Positions 53,402 through 62,585 of a stretch of 64,000 nucleotides of DNA are shown here, one piece after another. The position numbers and the translations under genes are program-made. The notes below the pieces were generated by a model. It saw nothing but the letters and a program-made list of their open reading frames with translations. It searched no databases and was not told the origin of the DNA. How positions within the stretch are numbered: position 1 is the stretch's first letter; each line of letters begins with the position of its first letter. The stretch is from Sneathiella sedimenti (GTDB taxonomy: Bacteria > Pseudomonadota > Alphaproteobacteria > Sneathiellales > Sneathiellaceae), in assembly GCF_017313765.1 (NCBI RefSeq), contig NZ_JAFLNC010000002.1, forward strand, positions 248,001-312,000, read 5' to 3'.

Positions 53402-54255
53402 GGGTGGCGTTCGCACATCCGGCGGATTGGGGCAAGAAATGGGTTGTCTTTCTTGGCCTGTCCGTCTGTGCGAACGCCTTTCTCCTGTCGCTGGTCCAGC
53501 CGATGCCGAAAATAGAGCCGGTCTTCACTGTACCTGCCCTGAAGGTAAATCTGATGACGCTGGCCCGGCCGGCGGTCTCCAGCCCGCCGGTTGAAACAAA
53601 GTTACAGCCAAATTCGGCCCCCTCAACAACAGCGGAGATGTTTCGTCCCAAACCTGTGGTCACGACCCCCTTCGCACAAGAGAAAGTTGCGGTCGTACAC
53701 AAGCAACCGCAGCCGCAGGCCGAACCTGTACGGGAAGCGAAAATCCAGCCGGTTCCGCGTCCCAAGGTTCGGCCTGTCGCGACCAAGATAACGCCCGTGG
53801 AGACGAAAACGTTTCCGCCGGTTGATGTGACGAAGGTGGTTCCGGAAGTGATTGAAAGAGTTCCGGATAAGGTGATCGCTGAACAAGTGGCCATCAAGCC
53901 CGAAGTAAAACCTACGCCTCAGCCAGTGACTGTTGCGTCCCTTCCGGCGACCAGTGAAGACAGGGGAGAGGACAACGCAACCGTCATACATGAGGCGCGT
54001 TATCGTCAACAGGTGCCACCCTCCTATCCGCGCCGGGCGCTGGATCTTGGACAGCAGGGGACGGTGACGCTGCATGCGGAAGTCCTGCCGAACGGCGCCC
54101 CGAGGGAGCTGAAAATCGCCGAGTCATCAGGGCATCGCCTGCTTGATATGGCGGCCATGGCGGCCGTCAAGAAATGGAAATTCGAACCGACCAGCGTGGA
54201 TGGGAATGCGGTGGTCAGCTGGGTTCGTGTTCCTGTCAATTTTGTTATCCATTAG
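53395..54255 (+). CDS. tonB: TonB family energy transducer
   Basis: Inner-membrane-anchored protein of 286 aa. A hydrophobic anchor is at about residues 16-33. A long Pro/Lys/Val-rich spacer covers about 60-190 (repeated VxPxPKVRPV-like units). The C-terminal TonB domain has PPSYPRRALDLGQQGTVTLHAEVLPNG and ends in WVRVPVNFVIH. It starts within the end of the receptor gene. A dedicated TonB within the locus, with its own ExbB and ExbD, should energise the haem receptor. Confidence 0.9.
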   Translation: MVGVAFAHPADWGKKWVVFLGLSVCANAFLLSLVQPMPKIEPVFTVPALKVNLMTLARPAVSSPPVETKLQPNSAPSTTAEMFRPKPVVTTPFAQEKVAVVHKQPQPQAEPVREAKIQPVPRPKVRPVATKITPVETKTFPPVDVTKVVPEVIERVPDKVIAEQVAIKPEVKPTPQPVTVASLPATSEDRGEDNATVIHEARYRQQVPPSYPRRALDLGQQGTVTLHAEVLPNGAPRELKIAESSGHRLLDMAAMAAVKKWKFEPTSVDGNAVVSWVRVPVNFVIH

Positions 54256-54270
54256 GAGCCGAGAAGAAAG

Positions 54271-55362
54271 ATGAGCAAAACAGGTCAAACCGCTGCAGAG
54301 CTAACGCCGGAGGAAATTCGAGCGGAGTATGAAAGACTTATAGAACAGAATGGGATGCGCGCACGGAACGCGGCCCGTGAAATGGGGATATCCGAAGGGC
54401 AGTTGGTGGCCGCTCGGGTCGGAGAAGAGGCTATCCGCTTAAGTGATGACGCCGAAGCTATCCTGAAATCTGCTGTCTCTCTAGGAGAGGTGATGGCGCT
54501 CACCCGGAATGAACATTGCGTCCATGAAAGAAAGGGCGTCTATGAGAATGCCAGCTTCTTTAAGCACGGTCCGATGACGACGGGTTTGTTCGTGAACCCC
54601 GACATCGACCTTCGCCTGTTCATGACGCATTGGAAACATGCCTTTGCCGTTACCGAAACCGGAAAGGCTGGCGCTCGCAAGAGCCTGCAGTTCTTCGACG
54701 GAATGGGCGAGGCCATCCATAAAATCTACCTCACCAATCATTCCAAAGAGGCCGCCTATGATGATCTGGTTGCAATGCATCGCCACGCTGAACAGGTTGC
54801 GTCAATCGAAATTGAAGGGGCAAAACCAAAACCGGAGGAACGCCCGGATTCAGAAGTCGACTGGGAAGGCTTCCGTTCCGCCTGGGAGAATCTGAAAGAC
54901 ACTCATGATTTCTTTCCCATGCTCCGGAAGTTCAAGGTGGGGCGCGTTCAGGCCTTGAAAAAGATCGGCACGGACTTCGCCGCTGAGCTTGATAACAGCG
55001 CAGCTCGGCTGGTGCTCGACCGGGCGCGGGACAGTGAATGCGAGATTATGGTCTTTGTCGGCAATAAGGGCTGCATCCAGATTCATACCGGCCCAGTCAA
55101 CAAGCTGGTAGAGGCCGGGGGGTGGTTCAATGTCCTCGACCCCAAATTTAACCTGCATCTGGATGAGACCGGAATCAGCCACACTTGGGTTACGAAAAAA
55201 CCATCCGCAGACGGGATAATCACCGCTGTTGAAGTTTTCGACAAGAACAACGAACTGATCGTGACCTTTTTTGGCAAGAGGAAGCCCGGCATACCGGAAC
55301 TGGGCGGATGGCGTGAAATTGTCGAGAGCCTGCCGCGCCAGGAGGTATCGAATGTTGCCTGA
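54271..55362 (+). CDS. hemS: Hemin-degrading factor (HemS/HmuS family)
   Basis: Cytosolic haem-handling protein of 363 aa, the usual length of the HemS/ChuS/HmuS family. Two tandem halves are visible, each with related segments: NEHCVHERKGVYENASF in the first half and SECEIMVFVGNKGCIQIHTGPV in the second. In the N-terminal region RNAAREMGISEGQLVAARVG is characteristic. It stores or breaks down imported haem. The exbB start codon lies inside its last codons (11-nt overlap). Confidence 0.92.
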   Translation: MSKTGQTAAELTPEEIRAEYERLIEQNGMRARNAAREMGISEGQLVAARVGEEAIRLSDDAEAILKSAVSLGEVMALTRNEHCVHERKGVYENASFFKHGPMTTGLFVNPDIDLRLFMTHWKHAFAVTETGKAGARKSLQFFDGMGEAIHKIYLTNHSKEAAYDDLVAMHRHAEQVASIEIEGAKPKPEERPDSEVDWEGFRSAWENLKDTHDFFPMLRKFKVGRVQALKKIGTDFAAELDNSAARLVLDRARDSECEIMVFVGNKGCIQIHTGPVNKLVEAGGWFNVLDPKFNLHLDETGISHTWVTKKPSADGIITAVEVFDKNNELIVTFFGKRKPGIPELGGWREIVESLPRQEVSNVA

Positions 55363-55960
55363 ATGGCTTTCATTCGCGCTTCCTTACTGGTTTTCCCAAA
55401 TGGGAATAATGGCATGGCCGCTTGCCATATGCTCCATCCTGGCCGGTGCGGTCGGGTTGGAGCGGCTATTTTTCATTTTTCGGGCGGCGGTCAGGTCAAA
55501 AATTCGGTATGAACAACTCGCCGATTATCTGTGGGCAAACAAGAACCAGCCAAAGGTGGTGCGCGATGAACTCGTCGGCGTTGCGTTGAATGATTTCCGG
55601 CGTCCGTACTATAACGGGATCAAATTGCTACGGCTGATCGGCATGATCAGCCCGATCATTGGTCTGCTTGGGACCATTCTCGGCATTATCGCGGCGTTCA
55701 AGGTCATCTCCGTGCAGACGGGCCCTGTCTCTCCGGCGCTTATTGCCGACGGGCTGTGGGAAGCGATGCTGACCACGGCCGCAGGATTGATGATCGCCTT
55801 GCCCGCGCTGTTGATGGCGCATTTCTTCAGCGCGTTCAGTGACCGGCAGCTGGAAGGCTTTTGTCTGGAACTCAATCGTCTGTCGCTTTCCTTCGAGATG
55901 GCAAAGCATGAGCCCACGTCCGAGGTCGTTGCCCTGAAAACAGAGGCGCGGCGGTCATGA
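55352..55960 (+). CDS. exbB: MotA/TolQ/ExbB proton channel family protein (ExbB)
   Basis: Inner-membrane protein of about 202 aa with three hydrophobic segments. LGTILGIIAAFKVI and the following AMLTTAAGLMIALPALL are the conserved channel helices. The ATG at 55352 has GGAGG at 55341-55345, inside hemS; a longer frame from 55271 is a shadow of hemS. It supplies proton-motive force to TonB together with ExbD. Its position after hemS is a common arrangement in haem loci. Confidence 0.9.
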   Translation: MLPEWLSFALPYWFSQMGIMAWPLAICSILAGAVGLERLFFIFRAAVRSKIRYEQLADYLWANKNQPKVVRDELVGVALNDFRRPYYNGIKLLRLIGMISPIIGLLGTILGIIAAFKVISVQTGPVSPALIADGLWEAMLTTAAGLMIALPALLMAHFFSAFSDRQLEGFCLELNRLSLSFEMAKHEPTSEVVALKTEARRS

Positions 55961-56388
55961 TAACGCTTCAACCTGAAGATTCGCATGGGGGTACTCTGCG
56001 GGACTTGGCGCCTGACCTTACGCCGATGCTGGATATTCTGTTTATCCTTTTGGTGTTCTTCCTGCTGACAGTTGGAACGGTTCTGCGGTCGCTTGATCTG
56101 CAGCTTCCCTTGGCCGTGGAGGAGGAGTTGGAGCAGCTCAATGAACCGAAGCATATCATGCTGGAAATTCGGGAAAGCTCCTACGCTCTGGACGGGAAAG
56201 AGTTCGATCATTTCGTCGAACTGAAAGAAGCGATCAAGGAAAGCCGGGCCGCCCGACCGGAACATGAAATCATCGTTGCCGGGGATCGCCAGATTTCAAT
56301 CGAAAAATTACTCAAGGTGCTCACATACCTGCAGTCGCAGGGGATTGAGGCCGCCAATATTCTTATGCAAAAAGAAACAAATCCATGA
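55957..56388 (+). CDS. exbD: Biopolymer transporter ExbD
   Basis: Single-span inner-membrane protein of 143 aa. The membrane helix at about residues 24-42 contains the conserved aspartate D26 in LTPMLDILFILLVFF. The periplasmic domain includes IIVAGDRQISIEKLLKVLTYLQSQGI. It overlaps exbB and hmuT by 4 nt each. It forms the proton-driven motor with ExbB. Confidence 0.92.
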   Translation: MITLQPEDSHGGTLRDLAPDLTPMLDILFILLVFFLLTVGTVLRSLDLQLPLAVEEELEQLNEPKHIMLEIRESSYALDGKEFDHFVELKEAIKESRAARPEHEIIVAGDRQISIEKLLKVLTYLQSQGIEAANILMQKETNP

Positions 56389-57218
56389 TCAGAATTATTG
56401 TTTTTCTCTGCCTGTTTATTTCCACGGCGGCCCATGCGGATGCCCCGAAACGGATTGTCTCCATTGGGGGCGCACTCACGGAAACAATCTATGCGCTGGA
56501 CGCCGGTGATCTGGTTGTTGGCAGTGATACCACAAGCTACTACCCGCCCGCCGCAGCCTCAGCGCCCAAGGTCGGCTATATGCGCGCCTTGAGCGCGGAG
56601 GGAATTCTCTCCCTCAGCCCGGATCTCGTTATCTTGTCTGAAGAATCCGGTCCTCCAACGGTTCTTGAACAGTTGAAATCTGCCGGTGTCACCATGCTGG
56701 TGCTCGAGGCCGGGCGAACGATTGGCGATGTGAAAAAGAACATCAAAATTCTTGCTGAAACCCTTGAAAAACAGGGGGAAGGGGAAAGTCTAATCTCTGA
56801 AATAGACGGCACAGTCTCGAAACTGCAGGAGGCGATTGCCGCGCAAGAATCTTCCAAGTCGGTCATGTTTATTCTGCAGCATAGCGGTGGCGCCCCGATG
56901 GTGGCCGGATCAAAAACCGCGGCGGACAGTATTATCAAGCTGGCCGGTGCTGAAAACGCCGTAACGGGGTATGACGGGTACAAACCACTCTCCCCGGAAG
57001 CGGCAACGAGTTTGGCTCCTGATATTCTCTTGGTGACAACGCAGGGGCTGGAGCAATCGGGGGGCGAAGCGGCGCTTCTGGCGGCTCCGGGAGTGTCGCT
57101 CACGCCAGCAGCGAAAAACGGGCATGTAGTTGCGATGGATGCCCTTTTGCTGCTCGGCTTCGGACCACGGACGGCCGAAGCTGCCCTCGAACTTAATGGC
57201 AGGCTGAATAGCCAATGA
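56385..57218 (+). CDS. hmuT: Haem ABC transporter substrate-binding protein (HmuT)
   Basis: Periplasmic binding protein of 277 aa of the FecB/HmuT type. The signal peptide is residues 1-18 (STAAHA before DAPKRI). Typical segments are RIVSIGGALTETIYALD, with the Glu that docks to the permease, and GYMRALSAEGILSLSPDLVI. The conserved Tyr in GYMRAL is a probable haem ligand. It overlaps exbD and hmuU by 4 nt. Confidence 0.92.
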   Translation: MIRIIVFLCLFISTAAHADAPKRIVSIGGALTETIYALDAGDLVVGSDTTSYYPPAAASAPKVGYMRALSAEGILSLSPDLVILSEESGPPTVLEQLKSAGVTMLVLEAGRTIGDVKKNIKILAETLEKQGEGESLISEIDGTVSKLQEAIAAQESSKSVMFILQHSGGAPMVAGSKTAADSIIKLAGAENAVTGYDGYKPLSPEAATSLAPDILLVTTQGLEQSGGEAALLAAPGVSLTPAAKNGHVVAMDALLLLGFGPRTAEAALELNGRLNSQ

Positions 57219-58258
57219 GCCTGAACGACAGAGCAGCCGGTGCGCCGTTTTCCTTCAGGAAAATGAAGATTTCGGTATTCCCGCTACTGGGCCTTCTTCT
57301 GCTGGTGGTTGCCTTGATATCCGCGTCCATCGGAGCTGTTTCAATCCCGCTTTCCGAGATTGTAAGTGGCTCCCTGACGGATCAGCAGATGGCGGTCCTG
57401 AATTCCATCCGGTTGCCGCGCGTGCTGCTTGCGGTGATTGTCGGTGGCGCGCTGGCCCTATCCGGTGCTGCCATGCAGGGGTTGTTCCGCAATCCTCTGG
57501 CGGATCCCGGTTTGATTGGCATCGCAACCAGCGCCGCGCTTGCCGTGGCAATAGTCATCGTGCTGGTCGGACCGATTGCCGGATATCTGGGGCTTTATGC
57601 CTTGAGCGTTGCCGCCTTCGCGGGCGCGCTCGTCGCCTGTTTTGTGATTTTTCGTTTTGCCAGGCTGACCGGCACTTTCTCCGTTACCTACATGTTGCTG
57701 ACCGGCATTGCGATTAATGCGCTCTCGGGGGCAGGGGTGGGATTTCTGACCTATTTGAGTGATGATCAGCAGCTTCGGACCCTGACCTTCTGGACGATGG
57801 GCAGTCTCGGCGGTGCGTTGTGGATCTCCGTCATCGTTGCTGCGACAATTATCATTCCTTCTGCGGTTATCCTCGTCCGGAATGCACGAGAGCTAAACGT
57901 GCTGCTGCTGGGGGAGAGTGAAGCTCGATACCTCGGTGTCGAGGTGGAGAGGCTGAAGCGGACCATCGTCATCTGCACCGCGCTCTCTGTCGGTGCGGCG
58001 ATTTCCGTCAGCGGGATCATCGGGTTTGTCGGTCTTGTGGTGCCGCATCTGGTCCGTTTGACACTGGGGCCGGATCACCGGCTTCTCATTCCGGCCTCCG
58101 CCTTTTTGGGGGCGATCCTGCTGTTGATCGCCGATACGTTCGCGCGAACTGTCGTGGCTCCCGCAGAGATGCCGGTCGGAATCCTGACCAGCATGATTGG
58201 CGGGCCATTCTTCCTCTGGCTGCTGGTGAAGCAATATTCCGGAAGGTTCGGCCTGTGA
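57215..58258 (+). CDS. hmuU: Haem ABC transporter permease (HmuU)
   Basis: FecCD-family permease of 347 aa with about nine or ten hydrophobic segments. Signature segments are LPRVLLAVIVGGALALSGAAMQGLFRNPLADPGLIGI and, near the C-terminus, GFVGLVVPHLVRLTLGPDHR. It should form a homodimeric channel importing haem into the cytosol. It overlaps both neighbours by 4 nt. Confidence 0.93.
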   Translation: MSLNDRAAGAPFSFRKMKISVFPLLGLLLLVVALISASIGAVSIPLSEIVSGSLTDQQMAVLNSIRLPRVLLAVIVGGALALSGAAMQGLFRNPLADPGLIGIATSAALAVAIVIVLVGPIAGYLGLYALSVAAFAGALVACFVIFRFARLTGTFSVTYMLLTGIAINALSGAGVGFLTYLSDDQQLRTLTFWTMGSLGGALWISVIVAATIIIPSAVILVRNARELNVLLLGESEARYLGVEVERLKRTIVICTALSVGAAISVSGIIGFVGLVVPHLVRLTLGPDHRLLIPASAFLGAILLLIADTFARTVVAPAEMPVGILTSMIGGPFFLWLLVKQYSGRFGL

Positions 58259-59019
58259 TTGACGCAGAAAACATCGTCTATTCCATTGGCGGACAGCGCA
58301 TTCTCGCGAATGTCTATGCGACGTTCAAACCGGGTGAGGTGACGGCCATCCTCGGGCCTAATGGTGCGGGGAAGTCAACTCTGCTTAAATGCCTGACCGG
58401 TGCGCTCAAGCCGGATGAGGGACGGGTGTTACTCGCGGGAAAGGATCTCAAGCATTTTTCCCTAACGGAGCTGTCACGGAAGCGCGCGGTTCTGTCCCAG
58501 GCCAACCCGATCAGCTTTCCCTTTACGGCGCATGAAATCGTCGTGATGGGGCGCAATCCCTATTCCTTGGAGAAAACCACTGCATCAAATGCCGAAATAG
58601 CCGATGAGGCGCTTAATCTTGTTGACGCCCGGCATCTTCGGGATCGATCCTATCCGACGCTTTCCGGCGGAGAGCAGCAACGCGTCCAGTTCGCGCGGGT
58701 GCTGTCGCAGATTTGGGAGCAGGAGGGAGCCTGCCTCTTTCTGGATGAGCCGACATCCGCCCTTGACTTGAGGCATCAGCATCAGTTGATGGACCTGGTG
58801 CAAAAGCTGGCTGCGGAGAAGAAGCTGACGGTCATCATTGTCATGCATGATCTCAATCTAGCCTATCACTGCACGGATCGTTGTTTCTTCATTCGCGAGG
58901 GTTGGATCCGTGGTGGCGGAACGTCCAAGGACCTGATCACTGCCGATACGATTGCCGAGATATTTGATCTTCCAATGAAATATGCCGCCATGAGGTTCGG
59001 CATGGATCTCGCCGGATAG
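58255..59019 (+). CDS. hmuV: Haem ABC transporter ATP-binding protein (HmuV)
   Basis: ATPase of 254 aa. Walker A is GPNGAGKST (34-42), the signature is LSGGEQQRVQFAR, Walker B is CLFLDEPTSALD, and the His switch is in IIVMHDLNLAYH. It begins with a GTG or ATT-type context overlapping hmuU by 4 nt. It drives haem import with HmuU and HmuT, and closes the haem operon. Confidence 0.93.
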   Translation: MIDAENIVYSIGGQRILANVYATFKPGEVTAILGPNGAGKSTLLKCLTGALKPDEGRVLLAGKDLKHFSLTELSRKRAVLSQANPISFPFTAHEIVVMGRNPYSLEKTTASNAEIADEALNLVDARHLRDRSYPTLSGGEQQRVQFARVLSQIWEQEGACLFLDEPTSALDLRHQHQLMDLVQKLAAEKKLTVIIVMHDLNLAYHCTDRCFFIREGWIRGGGTSKDLITADTIAEIFDLPMKYAAMRFGMDLAG

Positions 59020-59106
59020 CCTATCTGTCATTCTCCACTTTTGGGAAGGAGGACTTTGGACTAACATGCCTTGCCACTGGGTTGAGCGGGCTGTTGGAAG
59101 GGCGAA

Positions 59107-60366
59107 ATGTCAGGTCAGGAAAAGAAAAGCCCGGAAGTCATCGTGATCGGGGCTGGAATAATCGGTATCACCTCCGCGATCGAGCTTCAGGCAAAGGGCG
59201 CTAACGTCACTGTTCTGGACAAGAGCGGTGTCGCGGCCGGTGCATCTCAAGGAAATGCAGGCGCCTTTGCCTTTTCCGATGCGTCGCCCGTTGCCTCCCC
59301 CGGCATTATACGGAAGGCGCCAAAATGGTTTCTGGATCCGCTGGGCCCGCTGTCCGTTCCGCTGCCCTATGCCATCCAGATTCTCCCCTGGATGTTGCGT
59401 TTTCTGCGGGCGAGCCGGCCTGAACAGGTGAAGACGGGGATAGAAGCACTAACAACATTGATGACCGTATCGCGCGAGCGGCTTGTTCCCTTCATGGAGC
59501 AGACGGGAACTCATAATATGCTGCGCCAGCACGGTAATTTGCAGCTTTATGAACATCGCAAATCATTCGAGGAGAATTTGCCTGTCTGGCACGCAAGGGA
59601 GGAGCGGGGGAGCAAATTCACGCCGCTAACCGACCCGGATCAGATCGCAGAATACCAACCCGGCATTGACAGGCGCTTTGTCGCCGCCATCGCGACAAAT
59701 GACTGGTATGGCATTTCCGATCCGAAGGACTACACGGTTCAACTGGGTGAATTCTTTAAAGCAAAGGGCGGCGAGATTGTTATTGCGGAGGCAGTCGCGC
59801 TTAAGCACGGGGCGGTGAGCGTTTCCGTTGTGCTGAAAGATGGAAAAGAACTGTCGGCGGATCATATCGTCGTTTCCGCCGGAGCCTGGTCTCACCATCT
59901 GGCGAAAACAATTGGCGATCATATCCCGCTGGAGACGGAGCGGGGGTATAACACGACGCTCCCTGTCGACGCGTTTGATCTCAAGCGGCAGCTTTCCTTC
60001 GAGGAGCATGGATTTGTCGTGACTCCGTTATCGAGCGGTATTCGCGTCGGCGGTGCGGTGGAGCTCGGCGGGCTGAAACTGCCGCCAAACTATCGGCGGG
60101 CGGATGCTCTGCTCAACAAGGCGAAGGGTTTTCTTCCCGATCTTAAAATCGAGGGCGGACGGCAGTGGATGGGTTTCCGGCCCAGCCTGCCGGATTCGAT
60201 CCCCGTTATCGGCCCTGCTAGTCGGTCCCGCCGCATCACCTATGCTTTCGGGCACGGCCATCTTGGTTTGACCCAGTCCGCAGGAACAGCGAAACTTGTG
60301 TCAGATCTGGTGATGGGGATTGAAAACGGCGTTGATCTCTCTTCATATTCGCCAAGTCGGTTCTAG
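59107..60366 (+). CDS. FAD-dependent D-amino-acid dehydrogenase-like (DadA family)
   Basis: Flavoprotein of 419 aa. The dinucleotide-binding motif G15-x-G-x2-G20 is in VIVIGAGIIGITSAIEL, and the C-terminal WMGFRPSLPDSIPVIGPASR and AFGHGHLGLTQSAGTAK are typical of DadA-like enzymes. Because a hydroxyproline epimerase gene follows 9 nt later, the likely substrate is cis-4-hydroxy-D-proline, oxidised to the pyrroline hydroxycarboxylate. This is context-based. Confidence 0.88.
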   Translation: MSGQEKKSPEVIVIGAGIIGITSAIELQAKGANVTVLDKSGVAAGASQGNAGAFAFSDASPVASPGIIRKAPKWFLDPLGPLSVPLPYAIQILPWMLRFLRASRPEQVKTGIEALTTLMTVSRERLVPFMEQTGTHNMLRQHGNLQLYEHRKSFEENLPVWHAREERGSKFTPLTDPDQIAEYQPGIDRRFVAAIATNDWYGISDPKDYTVQLGEFFKAKGGEIVIAEAVALKHGAVSVSVVLKDGKELSADHIVVSAGAWSHHLAKTIGDHIPLETERGYNTTLPVDAFDLKRQLSFEEHGFVVTPLSSGIRVGGAVELGGLKLPPNYRRADALLNKAKGFLPDLKIEGGRQWMGFRPSLPDSIPVIGPASRSRRITYAFGHGHLGLTQSAGTAKLVSDLVMGIENGVDLSSYSPSRF

Positions 60367-60375
60367 GGGCGGCAG

Positions 60376-61377
60376 ATGGCGCAATATACATTCCAATGCA
60401 TAGATGGCCATACTTGCGGCAATCCGGTGCGGGTGGTGACGTCCGGCGGGCCAGAGCTTGAAGGCGAGACCATGCTCGCCCGCCGCGCGCATTTTATGCG
60501 GGATTTCGACTGGATCCGCACAGGCCTGATGTATGAACCGCGCGGTCATGACCAGATGTCGGGAACGATCCTTTATCCCTCCACCCGCGATGACTGCGAC
60601 ATTGCCGTCCTTTTTATTGAAACATCAGGCTGCCTGCCCATGTGCGGCCATGGCACCATCGGTACAGTCACCATCGCGATAGAGGAAGGGTTGGTCACCC
60701 CGAAAACACCTGGAAGACTTACCCTTGATACCCCGGCGGGGAAGGTCGTCGCGGAATTTCGTATGAAAGGTGAGTATGTTGAGGAGGTGCGAATTACCAA
60801 CGTACCCTCCTTCCTTTATGCCACAGGTCTTAGCGCGACTTGCTCGCCTCTCGGTGAGATAACTGTCGATGTGGCATATGGCGGAAATTTCTATGCGATC
60901 GTCGAGCCGCAGGCGAATTTCAGTGATATAGCCGATTATTCCGTGTCAGATCTGATCCGATGGAGCCCGGAACTTCGATCCGCGCTCAATGAGAAATATG
61001 ATTTTGTTCATCCTGAACAGCCCGATATTAAGGGTCTGACGCATATCATGTGGACCGGCAAGCCGACCGTGGCGAGTGCCACCGCGCGAAATGCGGTTTT
61101 CTACGGAGACAAGGCGATTGACCGCTCTCCCTGTGGTACGGGAACTTCGGCACGCATGGCGCAATGGTGCGCACGAGGCGACCTTGCTGTGGGGGATGAT
61201 TTCATTCACGAGAGCATTATCGGTTCCCTCTTTAATGGTCGTGTGGAGGGGGACGCTAGAGTCGCAAACACTGATGCGATTATCCCGTCCATCGGGGGCT
61301 GGGCGCGCGTGACAGGATACAATAGGATCATCATTGATGAGCGGGATCCGTTTGCTCACGGCTTTGTCGTTAGATAA
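60376..61377 (+). CDS. 4-hydroxyproline 2-epimerase (proline racemase family)
   Basis: Enzyme of 333 aa that interconverts trans-4-hydroxy-L-proline and cis-4-hydroxy-D-proline. Both catalytic cysteines are present: C90 in PMCGHGTIG and C253 in [12 protein letters not shown]. This distinguishes it from trans-3-hydroxyproline dehydratases, which have Thr or Ser at the first position. The N-terminal [16 protein letters not shown] is typical. It is flanked by D-amino-acid dehydrogenase and cis-3-hydroxyproline dehydratase genes. Confidence 0.92.
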   Translation: MAQYTFQCIDGHTCGNPVRVVTSGGPELEGETMLARRAHFMRDFDWIRTGLMYEPRGHDQMSGTILYPSTRDDCDIAVLFIETSGCLPMCGHGTIGTVTIAIEEGLVTPKTPGRLTLDTPAGKVVAEFRMKGEYVEEVRITNVPSFLYATGLSATCSPLGEITVDVAYGGNFYAIVEPQANFSDIADYSVSDLIRWSPELRSALNEKYDFVHPEQPDIKGLTHIMWTGKPTVASATARNAVFYGDKAIDRSPCGTGTSARMAQWCARGDLAVGDDFIHESIIGSLFNGRVEGDARVANTDAIIPSIGGWARVTGYNRIIIDERDPFAHGFVVR

Positions 61378-61387
61378 GGAGAAAAGC

Positions 61388-62491
61388 ATGAGAATAACCG
61401 CGATAAAGGCCTGGCAGGTAGATCTCCCTCTTAAGGAAGGGCGTTATAGCTGGTCCAACGGCAATTTTGTTGAGGTGTTTGATAGTACGGTCGTCGCCAT
61501 CGAGACGGATGAGGGCATAACCGGTTATGCGGAATGCTGTCCGCTAGGGTCGACTTATCTGCCGTCTTACGCGAAGGGAGTGCGCGCCGGCCTCGCCGAG
61601 ATCGGCCCCCATCTGATCGGACAGAACCCGCTCGCCCTCCATGAGATCAATCGGGTTATGGACAGCAGCTTGCGAGGGCATCCCTATGCTAAGGCGCCGA
61701 TTGATATCGCCTGCTGGGATATTCTTGGAAAGGCAACCGGACAGCCAGTCTATATGCTCCTTGGCGGAGCGATGCAGGAGGATGTCGCACTTTATCGGGC
61801 GATCTCGCAGGAAAGCCCGGAGCAGATGGCTGCGAAGATACAAGGCTACAGTGCGGAAGGGTACACGAAATTCCAGCTTAAAGTCGGGGGCGACGCGAAT
61901 GAGGATATCGAACGGATCCATGCTACCCGTGCCATCCTGAAAAAGAGCGATATTCTGGTCGCGGATGCCAATACCGGCTGGACCCGGCATGAGGCGGCGC
62001 GAGTCGTCGGCGCAGTTGCCGACCTTGATGTCTATATCGAGCAACCTTGCCTGACTTATGAGGAATCGGTGTCGATCCGCCGGCGCACGGGGCTTCCCTT
62101 CGTGCTGGATGAGGTCATTGACGGCCCGGGCATTCTGGTGCGCGGGATTGCCGAGGATGCGATGGATGTCATCAATCTCAAGATTTCAAAAGTAGGCGGG
62201 CTGACGCGAGCGCGGCTAATGCGGGACCTTTGCGTTGCGTCCGGCATCCCCATGACGATTGAGGATACATGGGGCGGCGACATTACGACCGCGGCTATTG
62301 CCCATCTTGCACGGTCAACACCAGAGGAGTTCTGCTTCTCCGCTACTGACTTCAACTCGTATGGGACTGTGACAATCGCGGAAGGAGCGCCCAAGCGCGT
62401 CAATGGCCGGATGACGGCGTCCGATGCGCCGGGTCTCGGGGTTGCTCCCGATTTCGATGTATTGGGAGAGCTAGTTCTTGACATTTCCTGA
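61388..62491 (+). CDS. cis-3-hydroxy-L-proline dehydratase-like enolase-superfamily enzyme
   Basis: Enolase-superfamily protein of about 367 aa. Acid/base lysines are K165 (KFQLKVGG) and K265 (NLKISKVGG), and metal ligands are D193 (VADAN), E218 (YIEQP) and D241 (VLDEV). From memory, its N-terminus ([20 protein letters not shown]) closely resembles the Labrenzia cis-3-hydroxy-L-proline dehydratase. Hydroxyproline-betaine 2-epimerase is the main alternative. The ATG at 61388 follows AAGGAGAAAAG; a longer frame from 61334 is inside the epimerase gene. Confidence 0.85.
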   Translation: MRITAIKAWQVDLPLKEGRYSWSNGNFVEVFDSTVVAIETDEGITGYAECCPLGSTYLPSYAKGVRAGLAEIGPHLIGQNPLALHEINRVMDSSLRGHPYAKAPIDIACWDILGKATGQPVYMLLGGAMQEDVALYRAISQESPEQMAAKIQGYSAEGYTKFQLKVGGDANEDIERIHATRAILKKSDILVADANTGWTRHEAARVVGAVADLDVYIEQPCLTYEESVSIRRRTGLPFVLDEVIDGPGILVRGIAEDAMDVINLKISKVGGLTRARLMRDLCVASGIPMTIEDTWGGDITTAAIAHLARSTPEEFCFSATDFNSYGTVTIAEGAPKRVNGRMTASDAPGLGVAPDFDVLGELVLDIS

Positions 62492-62585
62492 CGGGAACCC
62501 CTTGCAGAGTTCCGCGATAACCGCGTAGAAGTGACGTTATAACCAAGCAGTCGAAGACGCAGACTCAACAGAAAGAAGAGAAGAA

